Positions 1 to 17,418 of a stretch of DNA of 64,000 nt are shown piece after piece. The stretch lies in NCBI GenBank assembly GCA_002189035.1, contig NEEC01000018.1, forward strand, positions 1,612,001 to 1,676,000, in the 5' to 3' direction. Position 1 is the first letter of the stretch. Every line of letters starts with the position of its first letter. The notes beneath the pieces were generated by a model. The model had not been told where the DNA came from, did no database searches, and saw nothing but the letters and a program-made list of their open reading frames with translations. The translations under genes and the position numbers were made by a program. This stretch comes from Utricularia gibba. Taxonomy: Eukaryota > Streptophyta > Magnoliopsida > Lamiales > Lentibulariaceae.

Positions 1-1629
1 AATCGTAAACTATATTGTCTTCGTGATGATCCTGCTTACTGAATGACCAATTACCAATGCTATAAGGCAAGCCATAATGTAGAAGAATGGGCTCAACGCC
101 CTCACGAGGAATATAACCAGGATAAAGCATCATGTTTTCATTTATTTTGTGCCGAAGCCCCACCTGGTGAAGCTCAGCCAAAGAAAAACACAAATGAACA
201 TGTGTTGGGAGGATGAGTAGGAGAACCCTGAAGCATATATAATGATCAAGTAAAAGGCACAGAAATGCACAAATGGCGAAAACGATGGTACCTCTGCAGC
301 TCCATATGAGTATCCATACATTTCACTTATCCACCCAGATGAATAAATATCACCAGTGTAATTGGTGGCCCAATGAGCTCTATCTGCTCGCACTTCTTCA
401 GTCTTTGATAGCCACATGGGTGCCAAAGCTCGAAGATCATCAATGTGCATTGCCAGAAGCCCACCAACTTTGTCACAGAGCTCAGGATGTGTTGTGTGCA
501 GTTTAGCAAGAATGTTATCACAACCAACCAAGTATCTGGTCAACAGATGATTCCCAAAGAGATATTATTATTGCAGAAGTTTCAGCTACATAAGAAATTT
601 TAAAGAATGGCAACCATTACCCGTAATATGCAGCAACAGGTCTTCCTTTCTCTGCTCCAAGCTCCCAAGGTATAATCGGTCCTCTAACTATCATATCCGC
701 ATCAAGAATAAGTACCCAGTCAACATTCTGGGCATCTTTGCTATGTTGGAGCCAGTGAAGAACACCAGCCGGCTTATTAATTGCTGGATACCTGTAGCAA
801 CCCATCAATGCCAGGAGTACTTGAACATGTGGATCAACTATAACAGCTCGAACACAAGAGCACAGAACCATTGAAATGAATAGTATCGTGTACAAGCTAC
901 AGAAAGCTTTGTAGAACATCATGGGAAGCTAAGCATCTAATTCATGTCAGAAATGATGCTCAAAAAGCTTACTTTGGAACCTCAAATTTTGAACTTTTCT
1001 GAAACAAAATTTTGAGGAGTATCAGTCTTGAAACAAAAATAGAAGACACATAGTCAAGGTTGCACAATGCAGAGCAACCAATAGAAACTTGAGGATGTGT
1101 GATCCCTGAGGTTCCTAAACTCATTGGAGAATAAAAACTATCTCGAGCACCTGATCTCAATCAATGGAAAAATGGAGGAAGGATCTGTAACTCTGATCCA
1201 TCAAAACTTTCTGGGTTTTTTTGCAGTTTCTATAACTCAAGTATGCAATGCACGATGTCCCAGTAACTACAGAGGAAGTAAAACTCACCAGTCACCAGTC
1301 TTGGGGTGCCTGCTCATTGAAGGAACCCGAAGCGTCGGCGCCAAGTCTATACCTTTGTAACTCTTCATCTCTCGATCAGTACAACTGAGAAGCCTCGTCA
1401 CGGGACCCGGTTGCCGGGCCTTACGAAGACTGTGCATGAGTCCCACCGTTTGCCAGTCGAAGTAATTCTGACACTCCACAGAGAACAACGTGTGGATCCT
1501 GTACGGCGGAGACCCCAACGCCACCGGCCCACTCCCTCCTCCATCGGCGACTCCGCCGCTCATCGACAAAACCACCACCACTAAGAAACAGATAACCATC
1601 GCCATTTCCATCGTCACATCGCTCCACAA
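1..1629 (-). CDS. SERGT1: Peptidyl serine alpha-galactosyltransferase, 5' part (SERGT1-like)
   Basis: The family adds galactose to serine in extensin-type hydroxyproline-rich glycoproteins in the ER/Golgi. Coding exons on the minus strand are 1629-1289, 791-621, 535-292 and 163 to beyond base 1; phases agree at every junction and all introns are GT-AG. The N-terminus has a hydrophobic segment (MVICFLVVVVLSM) typical of a signal anchor. It is followed by HTLFSVECQNYFDWQTVGL, then by a glycosyltransferase core with DWVLILDADMIVRGP (a DxD-like metal site, DAD) and PWELGAEKGRPVAAYYG. The 163-1 exon reads on into HYGLPYSIGNWSFSK. Only about the first 300 residues lie in the window; the C-terminal part is off the left edge. 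The start could be the ATG at 1629 or the second one six codons later. The assignment rests on my recollection of the Arabidopsis family. Confidence 0.85.
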
Positions 1630-1699
1630 AAAGGGAAACTGGGGTTTGTTCTAAAAGGATCCAAGAACCCAATGGCGAATGCGGAGCCAGCCAGTTCAA

Positions 1700-2850
1700 C
1701 CAAGATCACGACGATGCCGCCTGATCAAGCCACAGACGAAGCGAGATCGCGATCGAGAACGAACAGGATACCTCCTCCAGAGACCAGAGGATTCCTGATG
1801 GATGGGATGCTCAATAAACTCTCGAGTTCCAAGCTCCATTTCCACACCACGGTCTTTGAAGAAGCCATTTCCAATAATTCCTCCGTCAGTTGACCAAATA
1901 AAAACGACGTCGTAAGAGAAACTCACCCACCAATAAAACTGAAAACATATCCAGTCCAATGGTTTCAGACAACCATATTAATTGGGGTTTTAAATTCGTC
2001 TTTTTTATAAAAACAATTTCTGAATTTTAAAAATTAAAAATAAAAATAAATTATCCCTAAAATCAATTCCGAAAAGTCGCACCCCGTACAAGGAAATTAA
2101 AATCACCCAAATTTGTGTAATTAAATATGATGCCTATTTGTGGCGTCAAACCCTAATTTCAATAATGAGAGGGATCTAGAGACTTAGGGCTTGTCTGGAT
2201 ATTAAAGGTATAAATATTAAACTAACATTTAATTATATTTAATTTATAGAATTAGAATAAAAAATTAATTTATTTAGATTTAAATAAAAATAATTTATAA
2301 TAATTAATTTTGCTTCATAATATTTAGTTAATAGGAGTAAAATTATATTTTAAATATAAAACAATAAATATATGATTTTAAATAAACTCAATGAAAACTG
2401 GATCTCTAAGAATAACTTATACCTTTAGATCATGTTTAATAATAAGGATAATGTGAAATATCTTAAATACGACATAATAATAACATATTTGGTAATAATG
2501 AATAAATTTTCTTGAGATATTTTTTTTCTATAAATCATAAAATTATCCGCACCAACGCTTCTCATTTTTAAACGTTTAACCAGGAAAAATTTATACTAGA
2601 ATAATGCATACTAGTGTAAATTTAAGTGACTATCAAACACTGACTTAAAGAACACTCATGTGATAAGTATAACATAAATGTTTCAATAGCATAGAAATCA
2701 TAATTATTCTGATTACACACACAGATACCATTTCAAAAGCACATGAAATAATTAAAAAAAATAATTTCAATTGAGAAGTTATTTAAACATACGAAACAAA
2801 TAAGATATAAATTATAATATTTACTTTAAATACTAGTAATCTAGTCAACA
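1700..2850. other. Intergenic: upstream of SERGT1, AT-rich, MITE-like
   Basis: No gene is seen. Bases 1700-1960 are the presumed promoter and 5' UTR of the galactosyltransferase. From about 2000 the DNA is very AT-rich with short, uninformative frames. A pair of imperfect inverted repeats (TAAAGGTATAA near 2203 and its complement near 2418) bounds a roughly 240-bp AT-rich segment that resembles a miniature inverted-repeat element. Confidence 0.4.
2193..2440. mobile_element. Possible MITE
   Basis: Imperfect terminal inverted repeats (GATATTAAAGGTATAA on the left and the complement of GATCTAAAGGTATAA on the right) flank AT-rich DNA with no coding frame. The left arm begins GGGCTTGTCTGGAT, similar to the ends of many plant MITEs. 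Target-site duplications were not clear. Confidence 0.35.
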
Positions 2851-2854
2851 AAGG

Positions 2855-2871
2855 GCAAGCAAGCAAGCAAG
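2855..2871. repeat. (GCAA)n microsatellite
   Basis: Four tandem GCAA units downstream of the PP2A B' stop codon. Confidence 0.8.
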
Positions 2872-3228
2872 TGATTGCAAAAGTAGGAGGCAGAGGCGTT
2901 CTCTATGCAATAAGGTTGCAACAGTTAGCAGCAGTTCAAGTACAGGATGCATTCCATCCCCATCACAACACAAGAAGAGAAAGATGACATACAGAGGAGC
3001 TGGGGTGGTTTGGATGGATGGATGGGGCATCCATCGCTTGTTGAGGCATGCACCAGAGAGGGGGATGAAGAACAAGTCACAAGGTTGGAGAACATTTAGG
3101 CTCTATCAAACTAAAAGAAAAGAAGAAAACTGAAGTTCAAGAAGGCAAATATAGCCGCCACAGTATATATATGAGTTCCCCCGAGCTCATTCTCGAGCTG
3201 CAGCAATTACCTGGGAAGCCTTTTTCTG

Positions 3229-4791
3229 TCAGGGGTTTGAGGCCTTGGCTGTGGCCATTTCCTCAAGGATTCTCCATGTTGCCTCACGCTTGGTCTTTGT
3301 TTCCTGGTCATGTGCCTCATCTTGCTGGAATTTATGCAAACATTCTCCAAACAGCTGTGGATCAGCATCACTGAACATTTTACGAACGTTGAGAGTCAAG
3401 CTCTGGACCACTTGGTTCCAATGGCTTCCAGCATTCTTCTCTAGTGAGTGGAAGATGATGGGCAGTATGGTTTTACGGTTTTGTTTGATGAGGCTCACGA
3501 TATGGTCGTTGTTCCACAAGAGAAGAGCCCTTTCAGCCACCTGCAAGATTCATCAACATGATTTTGTTTCATGAAAATTGAAACAGAAGGCAATAGTTTA
3601 TGAAACCTGAAAATGTGAACTGCGGAGGCATCTGGCGATCCGGCGAAACAAAGGAACCATGCAGCGCTGGAACTCGGAGATCTGAGTGGATTCAAGCACT
3701 TCCTCAATCTCACCCAAGAACATGACTTCCTTGGTACTGCTTGTCACCGGCCAATACTTCAGTAAACCTCTTATGACAGTGTCAGCAAGCTTGCAGTCTT
3801 TCTCAACAAATTGGGTGATGCAGTAAGTTAGCTGCTGATGGTACAAGGACAAGCACTTGGGTTTATGCAATGGAATGAGTGCACGCACGAGAAAAAGCTT
3901 GTGCTCTTCTTTCAATGGAAGAGCAAATCCATTTATAATGCTTCCCAAGATCTCTAACAGCTCTGCAATACCACTGTGCCTTTCAGTTTCAAAAATAAAC
4001 CGGTAGAAAATATTGTTTACCGCTTTTCTGATGAAGGGCCGATGAACCATGAACTTTCCATATATCCGGTGCAGGATAGTTTTCAGATACTCCCTTTCTC
4101 TAGGATCTTCAGAATCAAAAAGATCCAAAAATTTTATAATGAAGGATTGATCAATGTAGCGCTTTGCCAGCTTTGCATCTGTCTCAGGAGAGATCACAAA
4201 CTTTAGAAGGCATTCATAAACAATATGCAAGTGTGGCCAGGACGGGTCGATCAGCGGTTCCTCTTCTTCCAAATCAAAACTTTGCAAAGCTTTATTCTCA
4301 CGGGGCTGTGTGAACAATGTTCTGAACAGATTTATAGATACCATTCTTATGATCTCTTGCATCACACTCTCACTGAACTTACCATTCGGTGCGGCTACAT
4401 AGTCAACAATTTCCACCAATGTCTGCCGCTTAATGTCTTTCTCCTTAGAATTCTTGGAGGGATCAGTGAAATCAAACACCACGCAACACATACTCAACTT
4501 TCTGAGAAATAAGCTTTGCTTCTCCGAACTTGGGACATCATTAATACTTGGAAGAGCCTCATAAGGCACAGGCCTTGAACCCCCATGTGCCTTGGCATCC
4601 AGAGGCTGTTGCGTGCCTCCATTTACACCATAAGATCCATTAGGAGCAGCACCACCCCAACTGCTGGAGTGGGAACCTGAAACAGAGCTGCCTCTCAAAG
4701 TAGCTTCTGCCTTAGAAAATGGTGGTCCATCTTGATTCTCTGCCGCCTTGACCTGCTTACGAGGGATTTTGTTAAAAATATTTTTTATCAT
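3229..4791 (-). CDS. PP2A regulatory subunit B' (B56 family)
   Basis: This is a substrate-targeting B56 subunit of the PP2A trimer. There are two coding exons, 4791-3607 and 3540-3229, giving 498 aa, close to the usual 490-520 for plant B' proteins. The start is set at [12 protein letters not shown] because plant B' eta/theta/gamma proteins begin with MxKxIxxKxPRK; an upstream in-frame ATG at 4836 would add 15 unlike residues. Residues 1-80 are a Ser/Gly-rich variable region. The HEAT-like B56 core follows, with [61 protein letters not shown] and, in exon 2, [11 protein letters not shown] 5' UTR intron or longer leader probably lies between 4836 and about 5650. The subclass (eta/theta/gamma-like) is inferred from the N-terminus only. 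Confidence 0.93.
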
Positions 4792-4839
4792 CATTGAGAG
4801 CCGGGAATGGCAAACTGTTCCATCAGGTAAAATCAACAG

Positions 4840-6860
4840 CAGTTAACACCATCGAATGTAGACCTGTTGCTGTTGCACTTCTGCATAACATCTCAAAGAC
4901 CCTGGTAAGAAGCAAAAGCAGCACATTAACATCACCCCAAAAATTCCCTTCTACTTAAACAAGTACAAGCCTAAGAACAATCCACTGGAGTCACGAGATA
5001 CTCCCGTGGTTAAATCTACAATACTAACTTGCCAGCATCTGAATGTAACCGTACAGAGTGTTTTGTGACTCATACAGAAATCAACTTCGAATGAAGGCCA
5101 TACCCTTCTGAACAACCATGTGTACATGACATCAGACGAATTTGAAGCAATGATGCTAAAAAGGCTTCCAATAGCAGAAGGGCACGTTACCCTTCTGTAC
5201 GATTCAAGAATTGTTACTCACACAAAGTTTCGACATCTAGACGGAAAGAAACAAAAAAGGAAAAAGAAGAGATTCCCAAATCCATCAACGGTATTCAAAG
5301 ATCTGGGAGAGATCTAAAAATTCTTCCACAGAGAATCAAACAAAAAGGGGCATCAAAAGACAGGAATCCGCAAACAAAAACCCACAATACCTCATTAAAG
5401 GACGCTAAAAAATCAACCTTGTACACATAAACACGGCGGGAACGCGTAGCAGGGTAAATATCGGTGCAGAAATCAAACAAGATTTAACGTTTGCGCGTCG
5501 GCCGCGTTAGTCCCCCGGCTAAAAGGCCCCCCACCTCGAAAAGAAGGGAAAAAAAGTGAGAAATCAACAATGATGGGTAATGATGATCCGGCGGTGGCTC
5601 AAGGATCTTATCAGGTTCCAATTAAATTCAAGAGACCTCCTCCTCCTTCTCCTCCTCCTCCTACTTACTCCCTTCACTTTCAATCTCATCCCCGAGGGGG
5701 GAATTCCAACTCCACTTGAAAGAACCCTCCAATGCATTTTATTCTCAGAAAGCTCCTCATTTTGAAAGCCCCTCCCTCAACGCGACGAACCGGGGACACG
5801 CACTACCGCGAGATGAAGGAAACACTTCCTCCCAAATGATTTTCCACATATTTTCTTCTTTTTTTTTCATTTTTAAAAACCGAAAAAAAATCAGATAAAA
5901 AAAGACAAGAGGCTATGGATTAGGGAAGACAAGTTTCATTTATATATTTTATAAATTTTAAAATAATTTGGACAAAAAAAAAACCAACTTCTTTTTTTTT
6001 TCTTAATTTAACCAAATAATTTCCTGTTTTGGTTATCCACGTTTTTTTTTTGAATGATGTTGATGGATCAAATCCATACTATATTAAGACAAAACTTATG
6101 TGGCGCTACCTGATCACAATTTTTTTTGTCTTTTTAAAAATATATTCATATATTTTTTTTTCCTTCCTCCATCTTTGGAAATTGGATGCATATCAATTTC
6201 AACAGTTTGATAATTTCCTGGTAGAATTATTACAGAATTAATAGAATAAATGATATATTATAAAATTTAATACATTAAATTATTATAAAATTTAATGTGA
6301 TGGTATAATTATTTTTTAAAAATTTGTAAAAAATAATTAATATCTTTTATTCAATTAATAAAAAATTCATTTTTTTTAAATTAATATAATTATAATTTTA
6401 AAAAATTAAAAAGAATCAATTAAAAAATACATAAATAAAACAGATCTAATATAAGTTCTAGTTCTATAATTTATTAAAAATGAAAAGCATTTATAAATTT
6501 TTTTAAATATAAATCATTCGTATTTGATAAATTTTTTATACACCCCCACCTATTTAATTTTATTACAACTGTACATGAAAAACAAGTGATTTATTTTAAA
6601 TTTGAAGCACTTGCGTTCACTAGGGTAATAAAAGTGACAGGAGCATTCCTTCATGTCCGATGAAGTCGTGTCAATCAGTTATTGTGTAAACTAATAAAAA
6701 AATATATATGCTGCAATTAAAAATATTTTGAATATGACACATGCGCCCTACTAGCACCTGAAATTACAGGAAGAAGAAGAAGAAGAAATCATTTTTCAAG
6801 CCGCCACTGCATCTTCATCCCAACTCCAGGTCAAAGAAAAATGGCAAGAAAGGCAAACCT
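4840..6860. other. Intergenic and 5' UTR upstream of PP2A B'
   Basis: The stretch from 4840 to about 5650 probably holds the leader, and maybe a 5' UTR intron, of the B' gene; pyrimidine tracts suited to a promoter lie near 5640-5670. From 5820 to 6760 the DNA is low-complexity AT-rich with poly-A and poly-T runs. A (GAA)n tract lies at about 6770-6787 just past the AUG6 stop. I see no convincing coding sequence. Confidence 0.5.
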
Positions 6861-6870
6861 TAGTCATGGA

Positions 6871-11264
<4,394 letters not shown>

Positions 11265-14011
11265 ATGGCTGATCTTGGATTATGGCACTGTGAAAAGAGA
11301 TCCGATGCCAAGAACGAGTCTGTTACTAAAGATGATGCTAATCAGTTACCTGAAACTGGGTGTCTCTCTATAATTGTTCTTGGTGCTTCTGGAGATCTGG
11401 CAAAAAAGAAGACTTTTCCTGCACTGTTTAACCTCTATCGGCAGGTAATTGATTCATTTTTTTTTACATGGATTTGACCTTGTGCTACCAGTAAAGATTT
11501 GGGGTGATCATTATAAGCAAGTTGAGGTTTTTAAAAAGAACTAATATGCTTCCTTTTTTTTTTTTTTTTCATATCAGGCTTTTTTGCAATCACATGAAGT
11601 GCACATTTTTGGCTATGCTAGAAGCAAGCTCTCTGATCATGAACTTCGGGATCGAATTCGAGGGTGTGTTTCCCTGTTTGCTATTGTTTGATATGCAGAC
11701 GCCATTACCCTCCATCATGATATGGAGAATTTATTGTTCCTTCGTTTGACTAGGTATCTTCCACAAGCAAAAGATGCAACTGATCACGTTTCAGGCTTTC
11801 TGAGTTTGGTTAGTTGACTTGTTACTTGCACAGCCTTACACTGTCTTCTAACAATCAAAATGGATTTCCTGTAGATCAAGTATGTGAGTGGCTCTTATGA
11901 TGCTCCAGAAGGTTTTCAAGAATTAGACAAAGCCATATTCGAACACGAGGAATCAAAGGAAACTATAGAAGGATCATCAAGGAGGCTTTTTTATCTTGCA
12001 CTCCCCCCCTCAATCTACCCGCAAGTCTGCAAAATGATCAAGACATACTGCATGAACAAATGTAAGCTGTTTTACATCCCTTGCTCCATCCTTTTCTATG
12101 TACATTTCTGTATGTGAGTGATCCCTCTATGGTCATTTCTGCAGCAAGCCTCGGCGGATGGACACGCATTGTAGTTGAGAAGCCCTTTGGCAAGGACTTA
12201 GCTTCAGCTGAGGAACTGAACTCCCAGATAGGAGTTTTGTTCGATGAACCACAGATCTATCGCATAGATCACTACTTGGGAAAGGAACTGGTCCAGAACT
12301 TGGTACTTCCATCTCCTTGTCTTGCTTTTAGGCTATTTGGCTCACACCATAATCACTATTCACCATTTTATTGTCTTCAACCATTGCAGTTGGTGCTTCG
12401 TTTTGCAAACCGCTTTTTCTTGCCTCTTTGGAACCGTGATAACATTGACAATGTGCAGGTCAGTTGTTTTGTTTCAGGGTAGATTCTCCCTTTTAGTTCT
12501 TGCACTTTCTTCTGATAATAGTCTCATTGTTGCAACTTCCAACAGATTGTGTTTAAAGAAGATTTTGGAACTCAGGGTCGCGGTGGATATTTCGATCAGT
12601 ATGGGTATGATTCTCACTACTACACTTCTTCTCCTTTATCACACATCCCTGCATTTGTCTGATCAACATGTAACCTTCAGGATCATCCGTGATATCATCC
12701 AAAATCATCTGTTGCAGGTGAAGCAGCTTCCTTTTGTGAATCCTTTTCCAAACATCATCCTTTCTTCTTCTGATGTCCAAGAAATTCTGCAGGTCTTTTG
12801 CCTTGTTGCTATGGAGAAGCCAATTTCCTTGAAGCCAGAGCATATCCGGGATGAGAAAGTGAAGGTGCAAACACATCCCCTTTGCTTCATTAAACCATCA
12901 AAAAGTTTACTGTTCTTCATTATATCTTACTGTAAACTGAAAGCTCAGGTTCTTCAATCCGTTCTTCCCATCAAAGATGAAGAAGTGGTGCTTGGACAAT
13001 ATCAAGGCTACAAGGATGACCCAACCGTTCCAGATGATTCAAACACCCCAACTTTCGCCTCCGTAATTCTGCGGATCCACAACGAAAGATGGGAAGGTAA
13101 GAAGTTCATGTGTTTATGTGACTTCATCACCAGCCAAAACTACTGGTGTGAAGTAGTTAGTAGAATTTTCATTGTCCTTGAACACCTGAGTGCAGGAGTG
13201 CCCTTCATTCTCAAGGCCGGAAAAGCTTTAGACTCAAGAAAAGCCGATATTCGGATACAATTCAAGGATGTCCCTGGTGATATATTCAAATGTAAACCAA
13301 ACACACTTGAGCATTAAGCTTGTACACTTTTGGACTCTATAAAGTGAGTTGGGAACTTCTCTCTGAATTCGAGTGATGATTCTTGCAGGTCAAAACCAGG
13401 GAAGAAACGAGTTTGTGATTCGTCTGCAACCTTCAGAGGCCATATACATGAAGCTGACTGTGAGTGCAGTGCAGCTGAGAGGAACATCCTTCATTGTGAA
13501 GTGGTTTCTTGATCTATCTTCTCTGGTAATGCAGGTGAAGCAGCCAGGGCTTGAAATATCAACTGCACAGAGCGAGCTAGATCTCTCATACAGGCAGCGA
13601 TACCAAGATGTCATCATCCCAGAGGCCTATGAACGCCTAATCCTCGACACGTATGGTTGCAGAATCATCCCAGAAAAATCATTTCTTTGCTCTTTCTGTG
13701 TAACCCCCCTGTTCTTGCTCACAGGATCAAGGGCGATCAGCAGCATTTTGTCCGTCGAGATGAGCTGAAGGTAAAGTGAACCATACAGTAAAACACATCA
13801 CATTTTATCCCAGAACCAAATCAAGACTTGCACTTGTGTTTAGGCTGCCTGGGAGATCTTCACCCCGCTTCTACACCGCGTCGACGCCGGAGTTTTGAAG
13901 GCGATTCCATACAAAACTGGGAGCCGGGGGCCTGAGGAAGCGGATGAGTTGCTCGAAAAAGTCGGATACGTTCAAACCCGTGGCTACATTTGGATTCCTC
14001 CCACATTGTAG
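11265..14011 (+). CDS. G6PD: Cytosolic glucose-6-phosphate 1-dehydrogenase
   Basis: This enzyme oxidises glucose-6-phosphate to 6-phosphogluconolactone with NADP+, the first step of the oxidative pentose phosphate pathway. Fifteen exons: 11265-11444, 11578-11663, 11754-11808, 11875-12061, 12145-12302, 12390-12458, 12546-12604, 12681-12717, 12793-12864, 12949-13096, 13196-13291, 13389-13459, 13535-13650, 13725-13770, 13844-14011. They sum to 1548 nt, or 515 aa, the same length I recall for Arabidopsis cytosolic G6PD6. The NADP-binding GASGDLA is at residues 40-46 and the substrate-site RIDHYLGKE at 209-217; [18 protein letters not shown] and the C-terminal [11 protein letters not shown]-type end (here [11 protein letters not shown]) are present. 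There is no transit peptide, so it is the cytosolic isoform. All introns are GT-AG and nothing is broken. Confidence 0.97.
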
Positions 14012-15572
14012 CCAGCCAGGTGAACTAAAATCATCTTCTTGGCCCGTTGTGTTCCTCTTGTTTGCCCTTTCCCAGCTCCTGCGGCCACCCTTTTGATCCA
14101 GGAATAATGTTATGTACCAGAACCTCTGTGTGGGGTTATGTCTTGCAGTGTAATGCTTGTGTTTGTAACGCTCATAAAAAATGCAGACTTTTCATTCCAT
14201 CAACTGCACCAGTGTATGCGCCATGCCAGTAGAATCTAAGACACGAAGAAGCACCAGTGTAAAGCTACTGACTTTACAGCGTTGTGCTGCCTTCCACGAA
14301 GCACCCAAAACAGAGGAAGATGCATGGAATAGAACAGTGTGAAACTTCTTAGTCCACCCAAGCATATGCCACTCATTATCACTCCACAGTCCACACTCGC
14401 CCTCTACATCCTTTTTGTTATAAAGATATCGTTTGACAGTAAAATATTAATATGTTTACTAAGTATATATATATATATATATATATATTTAATTATATAC
14501 AATGTTTGATATTCGAGAATATAAATTTAAGTATGTACATCCTTTTTATTTATGTATATCATTCATATATTTAAAAAATAAGTATGTGACTAATATGAAG
14601 TATATAAGATTAACATATATATATATATATGGGTATAAATTTATATACTATATTATTAAACATCTTTAAATAAGCATAGCTTTCATTTTAATGTTGATGT
14701 TGAATAGTGATCATGAAACTTCAATCCTTAAACCTATGTATCAAACTAAAATGTCGAAAATCGATCCGATATTGGCTTCGGTTTTCATCTAATTGGGTAC
14801 ATAGTTTCAAGGAGTCATCCCATGAATGAAAGATTATGCTATTGCATAGGAGGATGTTAGTCCATAATGTTAGTAATAGTGGAGGATGTGTAAGTCTGCC
14901 TCCCAAGCAAGGAAAATGAGATGCATAGGGGTATTCTCGGTATCACACAAACAAATTAATACACCTTCATTCTTTCTCATCCATAATTACCCTCAATTAT
15001 TGTTTTTTTGCATGATCATATTATTTTTTAATACATTATTATCAATTTAAATATATACAATTAAATTAACAAATAAAATTAATCGAATTGGTGGGGGTAA
15101 TTTGGTACTTGTATTAAATGCATTTAAACGGTTGGACCGGTTGTTTACTCGCTCATTAATAATATTATACTAATTTAAATTTATTTTTAATCTAAAAAAT
15201 GTTTATTTTTTAAAAAAATAAAAAAGAAAATATTACAATTTAATTTTCATAATATCCAATATATTAATTAACAGAAGACCAATAAAAATCCCGTTGCGTT
15301 AACGCCTAACGGGACGTGAACTGTTTTTCCATTTTCCATTAAAATGCACGCGACAAACGCGTAACGTAAAAAATTACAGGGGCCCCTACGCCTTCCTTGA
15401 TCCTTCTCTTCTCTGTCTCTCCTCTGCGTTTACTCGTCGATTTTCTCTCCCGGATTCCTCGCTACTCTCCCCGCCGTCGAATCCAAGTTTCCAGGTCGAT
15501 TCTTCGTTTATTTGGAGTTTCCGGTGCGTATGGAGTAAGGAGGGGTTTGAAAGAGGAAGTGTTCTTTGGGAC
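14012..15572. other. Intergenic region downstream of G6PDH
   Basis: Bases 14012 to about 14420 are the likely G6PDH 3' UTR. Two (AT)n microsatellites follow (14464-14488 and 14615-14630), then AT-rich DNA to 15370, and then the short GC-richer leader of the next gene. A 60-residue minus-strand frame at 14721-14906 has no recognisable similarity. Confidence 0.5.
14464..14488. repeat. (AT)n microsatellite
   Basis: A perfect TA dinucleotide tract of about 12 units, with a second shorter one at 14615-14630. Confidence 0.9.
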
Positions 15573-16902
15573 ATGGGTTCCTGTGTTTCTTCGCATAAAT
15601 CAATGAAACCTGCAGTAAAGCGCGGGAAAAAAGACGATAAGGTTTTGGTTAAGGAGAGACCGAATACCGCCAACGGCGCGGAATCCAGGGACACGAAGCC
15701 AGCTTTCAGTTCCTCTGGTCTTGACGGCGGAGGTGGAGCATTTTTTTTTGTTTGTTTAGTATCTGTTTTGTAATTACTTGCTTTGCCGATGGGATCGGGG
15801 CCATGCGAGTTGTCTTCTTCCGATGAAGCCTTCTTCATTTGTGATCTGAGGAAAAACACTCTGTTACATTCGTACGGTGATGAGATTTCCTGGCTGTGAA
15901 GTTGTGTGGAGTGTAACCACTTCACCAATGACACTGGGGTTTCTCCCAAGTGACTTGTCCTTTTCGGCAGATCAGATGCAGAAAAAACATGTAACTTTTG
16001 CACTCATGTCTTCTACCCCTTTCTTTCCTTTTCCCCTGTTCTTCCTCAACAGTAAAGTTCTGTATCTCCATCCTTATGATCTCCGGTTATTGAACCAGAG
16101 GTATTTGTTTCTGCAATCTTATCCTTCTGTGCTGTGTAGGCCCTTTTTGCCCATAACTCTGTGTGTATCCCCACATCATTGTTTCTGCATCAATCCAACA
16201 TCTCATTGAGATTTCATATCAAGTTTCACACTCTGGTTGATAACCAAATACTGCTGCTGTAGCTTTTAATTCCTGCTTTTGACTCAGTGGTACCTGTTCA
16301 GGACACCCAAGTTATGACTCATCTGTCCTTTTCCATGTGCATTTCTTGAGGCGGCATCAGAAACAGTGCATTCATCCTCTTGCTCTTTTTTGATCTGCAG
16401 GTAGCAAAGATGAAGCCTTCTTTGATTCACAACCTTGGCTAGACTCCGACTGCGAAAATGATTTCTACAGTGTCAATGGCGGTAAGCAACCTCTGATAAA
16501 CTTCATCTAGACCCTCCTCCTTTTTGAACGGCAATTATATGAATTGCCGGGTGAAATGCAGATCATACTCCATCCTGCGGCAGTACCCCGGTGCACCACA
16601 GTTTCCATTCATTACAACAGCCTGCGAGCAAGCCATCAATTCTGCTGCTGCTGCAAACTGAGGATACTACTAGTGCACCAGAGCCATCTCCAACAGAAGG
16701 CAGAAAGAAGAGACTCTCTGAGTTGTTTAGTGAAAGTTTTGGAGGGGATGAGCAGTACACTGAGTTACCAGCTTCCTCTCACTTTCAACAGAATCATCTC
16801 CGAGATGCACATTCGGAGAGTAGCACTCCTAACAAAGAGACCAGACAATGCTGTATCCCGGTGATGATCAGAGGCCGGAGCATGAATGGAACAAGAAGAT
16901 GA
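15573..16902 (+). CDS. N-myristoylation-signal protein, At3g27210-like
   Basis: This is a plant-only family of unknown function. Three exons, 15573-15732, 16401-16481 and 16562-16902, give 193 aa with matching phases. The N-terminus MGSCVSS is a classic myristoylation signal (Gly2) with Cys4 available for palmitoylation, so plasma-membrane attachment is inferred. Conserved pieces are SKDEAFFDSQPWLDSDCENDFYSVNG across the exon 1-3 region (shown here in part: DSQPWLDSDCE), GSTPVHHSF, and a late CCIP. The last residues (NGTRR) look abrupt. One extra base near 16888 would instead read NKKMSPG, closer to my memory of the family's KK-S-P ending, but this is weak. The gene converges on the DCD gene, with 0.5 kb between stop codons. 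Confidence 0.75.
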
Positions 16903-17418
16903 GCCCTGGTTAGCTGATTGAAACATGGAATACATGAATGTGTGTAGAGTAAGAGGTCTTGTGACCTTCCATAAGAACGCCAGTAGAGTACAGTCAAGGT
17001 CCACACCAAAAGTGAAGGGGTGGGGGCTTAGTGAGATCAAACTGACACCTTGTTTCGTAAAGGGAAAAAATACTTAGATTATTGTACACTCACAAAATGT
17101 TTTACTACCTGCAGGCAGTTGGGGACACAACTAAGGATACCGTGAAAGGGTAAGGCAGCGGCAGCAACCCCTATAGGAAGAAGGGGGGTGAAAATGTTTT
17201 CATCGTTCTTCCTTGCAAGATGAAAACAGCGTAGTGAAAATGGTCTTCCCATCTTCACACCAACAAGCGCTTATTTCAGTCCCATCTCATTCCATCCCAT
17301 CAAATTGGAGTCTCGACTCCCAATTTCTAAGCTTACGCTCCGTGGAAAACCAGTGAAGTATGCACAATGCACACCTTGAAACTGAGGAATAAGTTTACTG
17401 ACCCCCAGCAACAGTTTT

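Noticed and set aside
14721-14906. 60-residue minus-strand frame in the G6PDH-At3g27210 spacer
   Set aside because: No recognisable similarity and no start context; AT-rich neighbourhood.
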